The notes beneath the pieces are model-generated. The model did not search any database. It was not told the DNA's origin and saw only the letters and a list, made by a program, of their open reading frames with translations. The position numbers and the translations under genes are program-made. Below, piece by piece: positions 1 through 8,160 of a stretch of DNA of 64,000 bases. The stretch lies in assembly GCA_046349935.1 (NCBI GenBank), contig JAXMBK010000004.1:883872-947871 (forward strand), read 5' to 3'. The stretch's first letter is position 1, and each line of letters begins with the position of its first letter. This DNA is from CAIXSC01 sp046349935. GTDB lineage: Bacteria; Planctomycetota; Planctomycetia; Pirellulales; Pirellulaceae.

Positions 1-324
1 ACCATGGACTCGGCGCGCCGCCGGATGCGACAGCCCGGAATAGATCGTGATGTCGGCGCGCAACGGCTCCAGGACGTCGAGCACTTTGGTGAGCTGAAAG
101 TCTTTCTCGCCGCCGCGCGGGAACCAACACCAATCATGCCACGCCGGGTCCGACTTCAGCGGCAGACCGACGCCGTCTGGATGATAGACGCTCAGAAACC
201 GCTTTGGCGCGTCGCTCGCCGTCGGACTGGCCCACGCCAGCGACTCCAGCCAAGGCAAGGCCAGCGCAACGCCGGCGCCGCGGAGGAAAGTTCGACGTTG
301 GAAGGTCGCTAGGTGGTCGCTCAT
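1..324 (-). CDS. DUF1552 protein, N-terminal part (runs off the left edge)
   Basis: The minus strand from an ATG at 324 reads MSDHLATFQRRTFLRGAGVA and continues open to the window edge. The twin-arginine motif QRRTFLRG followed by a hydrophobic stretch is a Tat-type export signal. The following residues (FLSVYHPDGVG, then a WCWFPRGG segment) resemble the start of planctomycete DUF1552 proteins, which are secreted and of unknown function. They are commonly encoded next to DUF1592/DUF1588 cytochrome-c proteins, and exactly such a gene lies immediately upstream (371-3001, same strand, 46 bp apart), so an operon is likely. About 108 codons are visible. Confidence 0.8.
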   Translation of the reverse strand, partial: MSDHLATFQRRTFLRGAGVALALPWLESLAWASPTASDAPKRFLSVYHPDGVGLPLKSDPAWHDWCWFPRGGEKDFQLTKVLDVLEPLRADITIYSGLSHPAARRVHG

Positions 325-370
325 CGTTTGATTCCGACTTCTAGAAGTCTGTCTGTGCGGACTCGTTGCT

Positions 371-3001
371 TCACTTCGATTGAAACAGGTGGCTGCTCGC
401 CACTAAATGAACCAGATCGGCCAGCCGATCTCCCCGCCTCCTGAACTGCTCGGTCAAGTCATCCACATCCGCATAATCGCCAAAACCAAGCGGCCGTCCA
501 AGTGCATAAGCCGTCATTTTGTGCACGATGGCGCGCGCGAACTGGTCCTGCCGGTCCGACAACAGGTAGCGCTTCAGGCCGTCTGCACCCGCGAGTTCTT
601 GCTTGTTGAACAGCACGGCCGTGGCATCCACCGGCTTGTCCTTGACCTTCATTCGAAAGACGCCCAACGCGTCAAAATTCTCGAACGCAATGCCCCAGGG
701 ATCGATTCGCGAATGGCACGAAACGCAAGCCGCCTTATTACGGTGGTCCGCCAATCGTTCCTTCAGCGTCATCTCGAGGATCCGCGGGTCGGTCAGGTCG
801 ACTTTCGGGACATTGGCCGGCGGAGGCGGCGGCGGGTCTTGCAGGATGCGCTCCAAGAGCCAAACGCCGCGCTTCAACGGATGAGAATCCGCGCCGTCCG
901 AGTTCATCGTCAACATGACCGACGACGTCAGAATCCCGCCGCGGTGCGACTGGTCGGCGATCGGCGTCTTGCGAAAATGCGGGCCGAACACGCCCGGGAT
1001 GCCGTAATGCTGCGCCAGCCGTTCGTTCACCACGACATAGTCCGACTGCAAGAAATCCATGACGCTGCCGTTGTCGCGCAGCACCTCTGCAAAGAACGCG
1101 ATCGGCTCGCGTCGCATCGACTCGCGCAGCGCCTCATCCTTCACGTGCGTCACGCTGTCCAGCCCCTCGAGCCCCAACCATTGCTCGACGAAATGCCTCG
1201 AAAACCGCTCTGATCGCGGGTCGGCCAGCATCCGCTCGACTTGCCGCTTCAAGACAGTCGGGTCCTTCAGTTTTCCCTGACGCGCCAACTCCAAGAGCGG
1301 CCCATCCGGGACGCTCGACCACAAAAAGAACGACAGGCGGCTGGCCAACTCCGAGTCGCTGATCACGGTGCGTCCTGACGTCTCTGCGCTGGAAGTCTCT
1401 ACACCCGAAGTCCGCTGAGTGAGATAGAGAAACTCGGGCGAGGCCAGCGCCGTCGCCAACACTTCCACCATGGCTTCTTCAAACGTCGCAAAGTCGGGGC
1501 GGAATTTTGCGAACAACTCCAAGAACGGCTCGACCTCTTCCGCCACGACAGGACGGCGCCAAGCTCGCTCCAAGAAACGCGTCAGCACCTCCCGGCCATA
1601 CACTTTCTCATCGCTCTTGTTCTGGCTATCGAAAAAGATCGCGCGGTGACTCGCCGGCGGCCACTGATCGAAGTGCGGCGCGCTGACTTCGATATAGTCG
1701 ATCGCCACCTGCAGCGGCTCTTTTCCGCCGCGCGCGTTGGATTCGTTTCGGATGTGCAAGAACTCGTCGCGCCGCGGAAACGTAGTGGTGAGCTTTCGGA
1801 ACGGATTGCGCTGAATCTCGCTTAGCGGAATGTCAAACTCGATAAACTCCGGCTGGTCTGCCGACGCGGTGACGGGAATGTCGCGCTGACTCACCACCTG
1901 CGAGAAGTTCGCGTTGTTGCTGGTGTGAGCGCTGAAGATCAGCCGCAGACTTGCGTACTCGTTGGACTCCATCGTCGTCCGCCCGGCGCGAATGCGCACG
2001 CGCATCATTCCCTCGTCAGGCAGAAAGCGATCCAGATTCAGCTTCAGTTCATTCGAGCGTGGGAGGACCGCCACGACCGGCGAGATGTCCGGCCGATGCC
2101 CCGCCGACTCGCCCGGTTTCACCGCCGCGTCGCATTCCGTGAACAGAACTCCCTCGCCCGTCGCTCGATCGAGCAGATACGAGCGATTGCGACGATTGCG
2201 CGAGCCTTCGTCGGCGATCTTAAAGATCCTCGACTTGTCGCCGGTCGCCTTGGCCCACTCGTCGCGCATCGAAATCAGATACGTGACCGGCTGAGGTCGT
2301 TCGCCCACCACAGTCACTCGCTGCAGCGCCTTGAGCCCCAACTCGCGATAGGCCTCGAACTGCATGGGGGACATCTGCAGCAGTTCCGAACTGTTTTGAA
2401 AGCCGTCCTCGGAAGCCGTTTCCGGCGGCAAACTATGGGCGATCGGGTAGGGTAAGCCCAGCAGGTCTTGCAGCGCGTAGTTGTATTCGTACTTCGTCAT
2501 CCGACGAAACGACGAATGTTCCGAACGTTGACGGCGAACGACAGACGCCTTGCTCATCTCGGCGCTTAACCAATCGACGATCTGACGTCGGTCGGCGTCT
2601 TCGAGCCGATAGTCGGGCTCGTCCTCGGGCGGCATCTCGCCATTGCTGAGCACCTTGTAGATGCCGCGCCAGCGGTCGACGTCGGGTCCAGACAACAGAT
2701 CCGGATTCAGTTGGTCGACTCGCAAATTGGCCATCGTCGAATCGGGGCCGTGGCAAGCGACGCATTTCTGCGCCAGCACCGGCGCAATCGACTTACGGAA
2801 GTCATCCAAGTTGGCGGTCGGGATGGCGGGAGTGGACGCGTTCGAACGTTCCGCTTCCTTGAGAAACACCGACTTCGCACGCCCCGCCGAACGCACCTCG
2901 TCCCATGTGGGTTTGGAACCATTCGGTTCCGCCGCGGCCGCGGTTACACCGCATACACTGCCGGTCAACAACAGAATCAGGATGATCGAATCGCGCATCA
3001 C
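371..3001 (-). CDS. DUF1592/DUF1588/DUF1585 planctomycete cytochrome-c protein
   Basis: 876 residues with an N-terminal hydrophobic signal peptide (about 1-24), so exported. A c-type haem motif CVACH lies at 80-84 in a planctomycete cytochrome-c-like segment. A second, CVSCH, lies at about 759-763 in the segment SRIDPWGIAFENFDALG typical of DUF1588/DUF1585. The middle holds the DUF1587/DUF1595/DUF1592 block (motifs RMTKYEYNYALQDLLGL, RRPVVAEEVEPFLELF, FFLWSSVPDG). The length is usual for these multi-domain proteins. It probably acts in the cell envelope in redox or polymer degradation; the substrate is unknown. It lies upstream of the DUF1552 gene on the same strand, the usual planctomycete pair. 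Confidence 0.9.
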   Translation of the reverse strand: MMRDSIILILLLTGSVCGVTAAAAEPNGSKPTWDEVRSAGRAKSVFLKEAERSNASTPAIPTANLDDFRKSIAPVLAQKCVACHGPDSTMANLRVDQLNPDLLSGPDVDRWRGIYKVLSNGEMPPEDEPDYRLEDADRRQIVDWLSAEMSKASVVRRQRSEHSSFRRMTKYEYNYALQDLLGLPYPIAHSLPPETASEDGFQNSSELLQMSPMQFEAYRELGLKALQRVTVVGERPQPVTYLISMRDEWAKATGDKSRIFKIADEGSRNRRNRSYLLDRATGEGVLFTECDAAVKPGESAGHRPDISPVVAVLPRSNELKLNLDRFLPDEGMMRVRIRAGRTTMESNEYASLRLIFSAHTSNNANFSQVVSQRDIPVTASADQPEFIEFDIPLSEIQRNPFRKLTTTFPRRDEFLHIRNESNARGGKEPLQVAIDYIEVSAPHFDQWPPASHRAIFFDSQNKSDEKVYGREVLTRFLERAWRRPVVAEEVEPFLELFAKFRPDFATFEEAMVEVLATALASPEFLYLTQRTSGVETSSAETSGRTVISDSELASRLSFFLWSSVPDGPLLELARQGKLKDPTVLKRQVERMLADPRSERFSRHFVEQWLGLEGLDSVTHVKDEALRESMRREPIAFFAEVLRDNGSVMDFLQSDYVVVNERLAQHYGIPGVFGPHFRKTPIADQSHRGGILTSSVMLTMNSDGADSHPLKRGVWLLERILQDPPPPPPANVPKVDLTDPRILEMTLKERLADHRNKAACVSCHSRIDPWGIAFENFDALGVFRMKVKDKPVDATAVLFNKQELAGADGLKRYLLSDRQDQFARAIVHKMTAYALGRPLGFGDYADVDDLTEQFRRRGDRLADLVHLVASSHLFQSK

Positions 3002-3462
3002 CGGAGGGGGGCCTTTTGCAGGGGCGAGTATCTGGGGGGGAGCCGTCGGCTGGCGCTAGACGGCTAACCGACCAGCATACCATCCCCCGCTCGATTGGCG
3101 AAGCAACTTGATGAACCGCGTCCGGGAGGTGGAGAAATCCATCCGCCATGACTTGGCTAATCGCCATCAGCATCCACTCCCCCAGCAATGGATCTCACGG
3201 AGACGCAGAGACACGGAAACGCAGAATACTGCCATGGAAGCACGAATTCTCGGCTGCCCGTTGCGACGCTCACTCCGTGCCTCCGTTAGAGACAAGAAAA
3301 TTGCGAAGGCGGCGTAACGCAATGAGCCGCCCGCTAGCGCGGCGTCGGCTGACGTGTCTCGTTGTCGCGAAGCATTTCGCACCGACCGGTGCGTCGCGGT
3401 TCTATCCAGTCGAATGATCTTTCGCCGGGATCACCGAAAAACGCGTCCGCCGAGAGACATCT
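3002..3462. other. Intergenic, no gene seen
   Basis: About 460 bases between two leftward genes. No ORF with recognisable content is seen. The stretch around 3195-3290 has the wording of a low-value dispersed planctomycete repeat (cacggagacgcagagacacg, later cactccgtgcctccg). It presumably also carries the promoter of the DUF1592 gene, but no convincing -35/-10 pair stands out. Confidence 0.5.
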
Positions 3463-5118
3463 TTATCGAGGCGCCTGGAGATAGCTGTTCCCCAACAGTT
3501 CACCCAGTCGCACGATGCCCTCCGCGGTGATGACCAGCTTCTCCGGCTGAGGCGGAAGGTCGAAGGCCTTGATATGGATGAACGCCGGGTCGGAGGCCGC
3601 GAGGGAAGCCAAATTCGCGGTGACGTCGAGGGCGTTGAGTCCCTTTTCGTCGGGAGGCGGTTGTTGGCTGACATGCCACTTCAGCGCCGGCAAGGCGAGG
3701 TCGGTGCGGCTTTGGGCGACAAGCGACTGCAGCCACTTTGCGGCGTCGCGGCGATAAGGATAGAAAGCCATGTCGTTCTCGCCGACGTGATAGAAGACGC
3801 CCGCCAACTCCACCGTGTGCCCTTGGGCTTCAATCTCTTGGACAGACTCCTTGATGAACGCGATGAACGACGCGTAGAGATTGCAATCCTTCGCGCTCGT
3901 GCCCTGCGGCGTCCAGTCGTTGATCTGCGAGCCGCTGTGGGTGAACTTGGCGATAGCGATGTTGTCGGATTGTGCGGCCTGCAGCACTCGGGCGAAACTG
4001 AGTTCGGGGCCGAAGGTCTCGTAGGGCCCGGCGGGACCGAGCGGTTCCCAGCCGTGAGATTTCTTGAATCCGCCGCCGAGACTGTACCGGTAGGCGATCT
4101 TGCGATTGTCTTGTGCAAGCGTCTCTCCGCCAGGCAGCCGCTGGAGATCTTGCGTGAACGCGCGCTCCCCCTCCATATTGCGATGTCCGGCGAGGATGAA
4201 AAGTTTCACGCGACTGTTCTTGGCGTAGGGCCAGTCGCGGAGAGGACGCTCGGCCGCCGGCAGTTTTCCGATGGTGCTCAAATAGGCGTCGGCGACGTTC
4301 ACGCCGTGCTCGAGCTGCCCCAACGTCCCGTAGTGATAGTGCAAACCGGCCTCGCCCCCGATCTCCACTGCATCGTGCGATGTAGGGACGTAATCCACCC
4401 GTGGATCTGCCTCCGCGACTGCCTTTTGAGCGGTGCGGATGGCATGCATGTTTTCGCGATTATCCATGCCCCAAACGGTTTTCGTGCACAGTTCGCCGAG
4501 GTAGAACCTCAGCTCGGGCGTTTTCAGATCGCGACGCCAGCACGCGATGAAGTTGGCCAGGTTCTTGGCATAGAGCGGTTTGAACTCTTGGTGAAACATG
4601 TCGTTCTCGCCCTGGTGCCATACAAAGCCCTCGATCCGGTAGGCGATTTTCTTCCGATCGAGTTCGGCGAGCGATGATCGCACTAGGTCCAACGCGAGCG
4701 GGTAAAGCTTGAAGCCTTGCGGTTCGTCCGGATTCCAATCGTCGCCCAGCGTCGTGCCGCCGGCGGCGCACTTGATGATGGCGATCGGCGCTTTGCTGTT
4801 CTGCGAAACTCGTCTGCCAAAGCTCAACTCGGGGCCGAAGTATGTGCCGGTCGGTTGCAGCGACGTCCAGCCATTCGACGTCTCCTTCGTCTCGCGACCA
4901 AGGTTGTAAGCGAACAGGATCTCCGGCTGCGGCTTGTCTAGGTCGGCGAACGGCGGGAATCGCTGGATGTGCTGGACGTTCGAGTGGGTGCCGACCATGT
5001 TGGATTGGCCCGCGAAGATGAAGACGCGCACCGTCGCATCCTCGGCGTCCGAGCCGAAGCACGGTGCGGCGATCAAGGCCAATACACCGCAAACGATCCA
5101 CGCGGTTCCGTGCTTCAT
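3463..5118 (-). CDS. Two-domain sialate O-acetylesterase-like (SASA/CE6) exported protein
   Basis: 551 residues, signal peptide about 1-22. Domain 1 (about 28-285) has the SGNH/CE6 landmarks: nucleophile block GQSNM at 37-41 (Ser39), FVWHQGEND at 165-173, and a C-terminal GLHYHYGTLGQLEHG block that can supply the catalytic His. Domain 2 (about 304-545) is a second copy: GHRNM at 311-315 replaces GQSNM, HVGEND at 444-449 replaces HQGEND, and LVITAEGIVRLGELLG lacks the His. The first domain should be an active carbohydrate acetylesterase; the second looks like a pseudoenzyme, perhaps structural or glycan-binding (inference). It is preceded on the same strand by the Gfo/Idh/MocA gene, 55 bp away, so it may be co-expressed. 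Confidence 0.88.
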   Translation of the reverse strand: MKHGTAWIVCGVLALIAAPCFGSDAEDATVRVFIFAGQSNMVGTHSNVQHIQRFPPFADLDKPQPEILFAYNLGRETKETSNGWTSLQPTGTYFGPELSFGRRVSQNSKAPIAIIKCAAGGTTLGDDWNPDEPQGFKLYPLALDLVRSSLAELDRKKIAYRIEGFVWHQGENDMFHQEFKPLYAKNLANFIACWRRDLKTPELRFYLGELCTKTVWGMDNRENMHAIRTAQKAVAEADPRVDYVPTSHDAVEIGGEAGLHYHYGTLGQLEHGVNVADAYLSTIGKLPAAERPLRDWPYAKNSRVKLFILAGHRNMEGERAFTQDLQRLPGGETLAQDNRKIAYRYSLGGGFKKSHGWEPLGPAGPYETFGPELSFARVLQAAQSDNIAIAKFTHSGSQINDWTPQGTSAKDCNLYASFIAFIKESVQEIEAQGHTVELAGVFYHVGENDMAFYPYRRDAAKWLQSLVAQSRTDLALPALKWHVSQQPPPDEKGLNALDVTANLASLAASDPAFIHIKAFDLPPQPEKLVITAEGIVRLGELLGNSYLQAPR

Positions 5119-5173
5119 GGCAAAAGCTCCAAGCTCCGGTTGCGGTCGACGAGATGACTCAGAACGTCCCAGG

Positions 5174-6496
5174 CTAAGCCCAGTTGGTCCGTTGGGGACG
5201 AGTTTTCAAACGATTCGCCTCGTCGTCGCCGACGAAGGTCTCCGTCGCCGGATCGATCTTCAGCGGCCGTTGCAGAATCCAAGACAAAGCGGCCGCATGG
5301 CAAGCGACGTGCGAACGGCGCATCACCGTCGAATTGGCCGCTGTCTGCTTGCGCGACTTGACGCAGTCGAAGAAGTCTCGCAGGTGGTTGACCACGTCGT
5401 CGCCTCGAGGCCGCGCGCCCGATCTCGTCACGACCGTCGGGGCGCCTTCCAACGCCAAGTGAACTTCGCCGCCGTCGCCCGTTTCGACCCAGCCCTTCTC
5501 GCCGATGAAGCGCACCGGACACGTTCCATTGGATTGAATCCAACCCGGTCGTTGTCCGAAGGGATCGGCGAGGAAGTCGATTTCCAACTGCACGCCGTTG
5601 GCATAACGGCACTCAATTCGGTTCTCGTGTGGAACGTACTCGATCGGCAGCGTGTCGTCCGATCGGTTGGCCATCTGGCATAGATCGATCGTGTGCACGC
5701 CCCAATCCGGAAGCCGGGCGCCCGAATCAAAGTCCCATTGACCGCGCCAGTTTCCGGCCACGTACGCCTTGTTGTAGGGACGCCAAGGCGCAGGCCCGAG
5801 CCACATGTTCCAGTCGACGACGTTTCGGTCGGGCGTTGGTTCGGCAGGGAGCCAATTGTTGTGGTGGCCGGGCGTGTATACCGAAGCGACCATCTTCTTC
5901 AGAGGGCCGAGCTGGCCGTCGCGCGCCAATTGTACGGCCTGCTGATAGTGAGCGACCGTGCGGCGCTGCGTTCCCGCCTGAAAGACGCGGTCCGTCTTGC
6001 GAATCGTCTCGTCCAGTCGCTGACAGTATTCAATGGTGAGTCCACACGGTTTCTCGCAATAGACGTCCTTGCCTGCTTCGGCCGCCATCATCGACGCCGT
6101 CGCGTGCCATCGGTCGCCCGTCGCAATCAGCACGGCATCAATGTCGCGTCTCGACAGGATCTCGCGGAAGTCGCGCACCGTTTCGCAGGCGGAGTTGCCA
6201 TAGGCCGCGTCGACGATGTTCTTTCCCTCGTCCCGCCGCGATGCCTGGACATCAGCAATCACTCGGCAACGGACGTCGGCCAGTTTCAGGATTTCCGCCA
6301 GGACATACTTGCAGCGGCGGCCCACGCCGATCACGCCCAGCTGAATCGTGTCGCTCGGAGGCGTGCTCCCCTGCCTGCCAAACACCCTGGCGGGCACGAT
6401 GGTCGGTGCGGCCAGGGCCAGCGTTGCATGCGACAGATTCGCGACGAAGTCTCGGCGCATCACTTTGGTTGGCTTCGTCACGATGATCTTTCGCAA
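5174..6496 (-). CDS. Gfo/Idh/MocA-family oxidoreductase, Tat-exported
   Basis: 440 residues. An N-terminal twin-arginine segment MRRDFVANL (starting at residue 13, so the true start may be the ATG at 6460) precedes a hydrophobic stretch, as in many exported planctomycete members. Then comes a Rossmann nucleotide-binding motif (IQLGVIGVGRRCKYVL), AVLIATGDRWH, and the family signature YCEKPCGLT whose Lys is catalytic in the NAD(P)-dependent dehydrogenases. The C-terminal half is the alpha/beta substrate domain (DWNMWLGPAPWRPYN, WGVHTIDLCQMA). Likely reaction is NAD(P)-linked oxidation of a sugar or sugar derivative; the substrate cannot be read. The neighbouring acetylesterase suggests glycan use. 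Confidence 0.92.
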   Translation of the reverse strand: MRKIIVTKPTKVMRRDFVANLSHATLALAAPTIVPARVFGRQGSTPPSDTIQLGVIGVGRRCKYVLAEILKLADVRCRVIADVQASRRDEGKNIVDAAYGNSACETVRDFREILSRRDIDAVLIATGDRWHATASMMAAEAGKDVYCEKPCGLTIEYCQRLDETIRKTDRVFQAGTQRRTVAHYQQAVQLARDGQLGPLKKMVASVYTPGHHNNWLPAEPTPDRNVVDWNMWLGPAPWRPYNKAYVAGNWRGQWDFDSGARLPDWGVHTIDLCQMANRSDDTLPIEYVPHENRIECRYANGVQLEIDFLADPFGQRPGWIQSNGTCPVRFIGEKGWVETGDGGEVHLALEGAPTVVTRSGARPRGDDVVNHLRDFFDCVKSRKQTAANSTVMRRSHVACHAAALSWILQRPLKIDPATETFVGDDEANRLKTRPQRTNWA

Positions 6497-6538
6497 GCGC
6501 GAGGGGACTGGAAGGTCGGTTGCGATTTGCGGGAGTCG

Positions 6539-7117
6539 CTACTTGCAGAAGCACTCGGCCAAACAATCCAGACACTCTTGCTCTTGGACCGAGATCTTCG
6601 AGCCGAATCCCAAGAAGCCGCCGGCGGCGCGCGCGATCTTTTCCGCACGCCCCACGACCCCTTCCTTCATCTTGGCGATCGTCTGCGGCTCCAGCGTCGC
6701 ACACAGCGCCTTGACGTAATTCTTCCAGGCCGCCAGCGACTCGGGCGAGGGCCGCTGCTTCAGCCAACTTTGCAGCAGCTTGTACATGACTGACTCGGAG
6801 TCGATCTGGTACTCGGACGCAGCCCGCAAAATGGCATGATGTTCTTCGACCGTGACCTCGCCGTCGCACCAAGCCACTTCCGCCAGCGGCAGCAGGGCCA
6901 TCGCGGTGAGCACCTGGACGCCCGCTTCGGTCTGCGTCACGGCCTTGACGGCCAGCTCGTCGGCGATGCCGATCGCCTTTTCCAGCATCTTTTCCGCCTC
7001 TTCCGCTGTGAATCGCCGTTTCAGTTCGTCGATTAATTGCTGATCGCGATCATGAAAGTAGGCTTCCTCCAGCGCGCGGCCTCGAGTGTGCAAAGAATCG
7101 TAATGGGGGACGTGCAT
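6539..7117 (-). CDS. TerB-like domain hypothetical protein
   Basis: 192 residues, no signal peptide, largely alpha-helical. The central part AEVAWCDGEVTVEEHHAIL resembles the EF-hand-like acidic signature of TerB/DUF533-type proteins (acidic residues in a DGEVT loop, then a helix). The C-terminus is Gly/Cys rich (AAGGFLGFGSK, ECLDCLAECFCK). No enzymatic motif is visible. It lies 42 bp upstream of the Gfo/Idh/MocA gene on the same strand; whether they are functionally linked is unclear. The fold call is moderate and the function unknown. Confidence 0.6.
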   Translation of the reverse strand: MHVPHYDSLHTRGRALEEAYFHDRDQQLIDELKRRFTAEEAEKMLEKAIGIADELAVKAVTQTEAGVQVLTAMALLPLAEVAWCDGEVTVEEHHAILRAASEYQIDSESVMYKLLQSWLKQRPSPESLAAWKNYVKALCATLEPQTIAKMKEGVVGRAEKIARAAGGFLGFGSKISVQEQECLDCLAECFCK

Positions 7118-7333
7118 GGCGGTCGTTCCTTCTCGTTCGCACTCGCTGCTACTTCAATGGACTGGCAAAGTTTTAAGGTAGAGGCCGCCCTGCAGATTGG
7201 CAAGGCAGGACGAAACCAGAACGCGTAAACCACGCTGCGCTTCAGCGCGATCCGTGGGACGTGCGCCTTGTTTTGAACTCGGCGCCCGCGCGATCCCAAA
7301 GATCCGCAGGACTGGAGACGACTCGCACTGCCG

Positions 7334-8056
7334 TTAGCGCTGCTCGCTCCAGCGACGGTGCTGTTCGCGCAACACGGCGATCGCTTCGTCCACCGTGTTG
7401 ACGCACAGCGGAATCGTCATGTCTTCGGGGCTGGCTAGCTCGAGCTGTGGGGAGGTCATGTGGGTGGTCGCCCAATCAACCAGTTCGCCCCACATCTTGC
7501 CGACGACGATGAGCGGCGTGTTGTGGACGTGCCGCACTTGCAGCAGCTGCCAGATCATCATCAGTTCGAGCACCGTCCCGATCCCGCCCGGCGCCACCAC
7601 GAAGGCGTCGGACGCCAGCACGAAGTGGTGCAGCCGAGTGAAAAACGTCTTGTGTTCGAAGGCCTCGTGCACGAACGGGTTCACGTCTTGTTCGAAGGGC
7701 AAGTCGACTCGGATGCCGACCGACTTGCTGCGGTCCGGATCGTTCGCGGCGGCCGCGCCTTCGTTGGCGGCCTGCATCAACCCCGGGCCGCCGCCGGTGA
7801 TGATGTCGCAGCCCATTTCGGCGAGCACCGTCGCGACGCGCTTCACCTCTTCGTAGACGAACGTCCCCGGCTTCGCCCGCGCCGATCCGAAGATCGTGAC
7901 GCGATATCGTTCGTGCCGCGACGGCCGCAGACGCGTCAACTCATTGACAATGTCCCAGAGTCCAAAAATGGCGTTGGCGACGACCTGCTTGACCGCTTCT
8001 TCGTCTTTCAGGCTGATCTGTCCCGGCGTGGTGCTGGCGGAATTGGCGTCGGACAT
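7334..8056 (-). CDS. LOG/TIGR00730-family nucleotide phosphoribohydrolase
   Basis: 240 residues, cytosolic. It carries both LOG-family signatures: GGGPGLMQAANEG at 88-100 and PGGIGTVLE at 156-164, with FGSARAKPG at 57-64. The family cleaves nucleoside 5'-monophosphates to base and ribose 5-phosphate (cytokinin-activating LOG enzymes, bacterial YgdH-type proteins) and is often misnamed lysine decarboxylase. The N-terminal about 45 residues are an extension before the Rossmann core. Flanking genes give no pathway. The ATG at 8056 is the first in frame after an AT-poor leader. Confidence 0.9.
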   Translation of the reverse strand: MSDANSASTTPGQISLKDEEAVKQVVANAIFGLWDIVNELTRLRPSRHERYRVTIFGSARAKPGTFVYEEVKRVATVLAEMGCDIITGGGPGLMQAANEGAAAANDPDRSKSVGIRVDLPFEQDVNPFVHEAFEHKTFFTRLHHFVLASDAFVVAPGGIGTVLELMMIWQLLQVRHVHNTPLIVVGKMWGELVDWATTHMTSPQLELASPEDMTIPLCVNTVDEAIAVLREQHRRWSEQR

Positions 8057-8160
8057 GGGGTTGCGGCTCCTGGAGGTATACCACCATCTTAGGGAGAGCC
8101 TGGTATGGAAGAGTAGTCCTGCGTCGATGTGAGGAACGCGAGATTTCTCGGAATTGTTGT

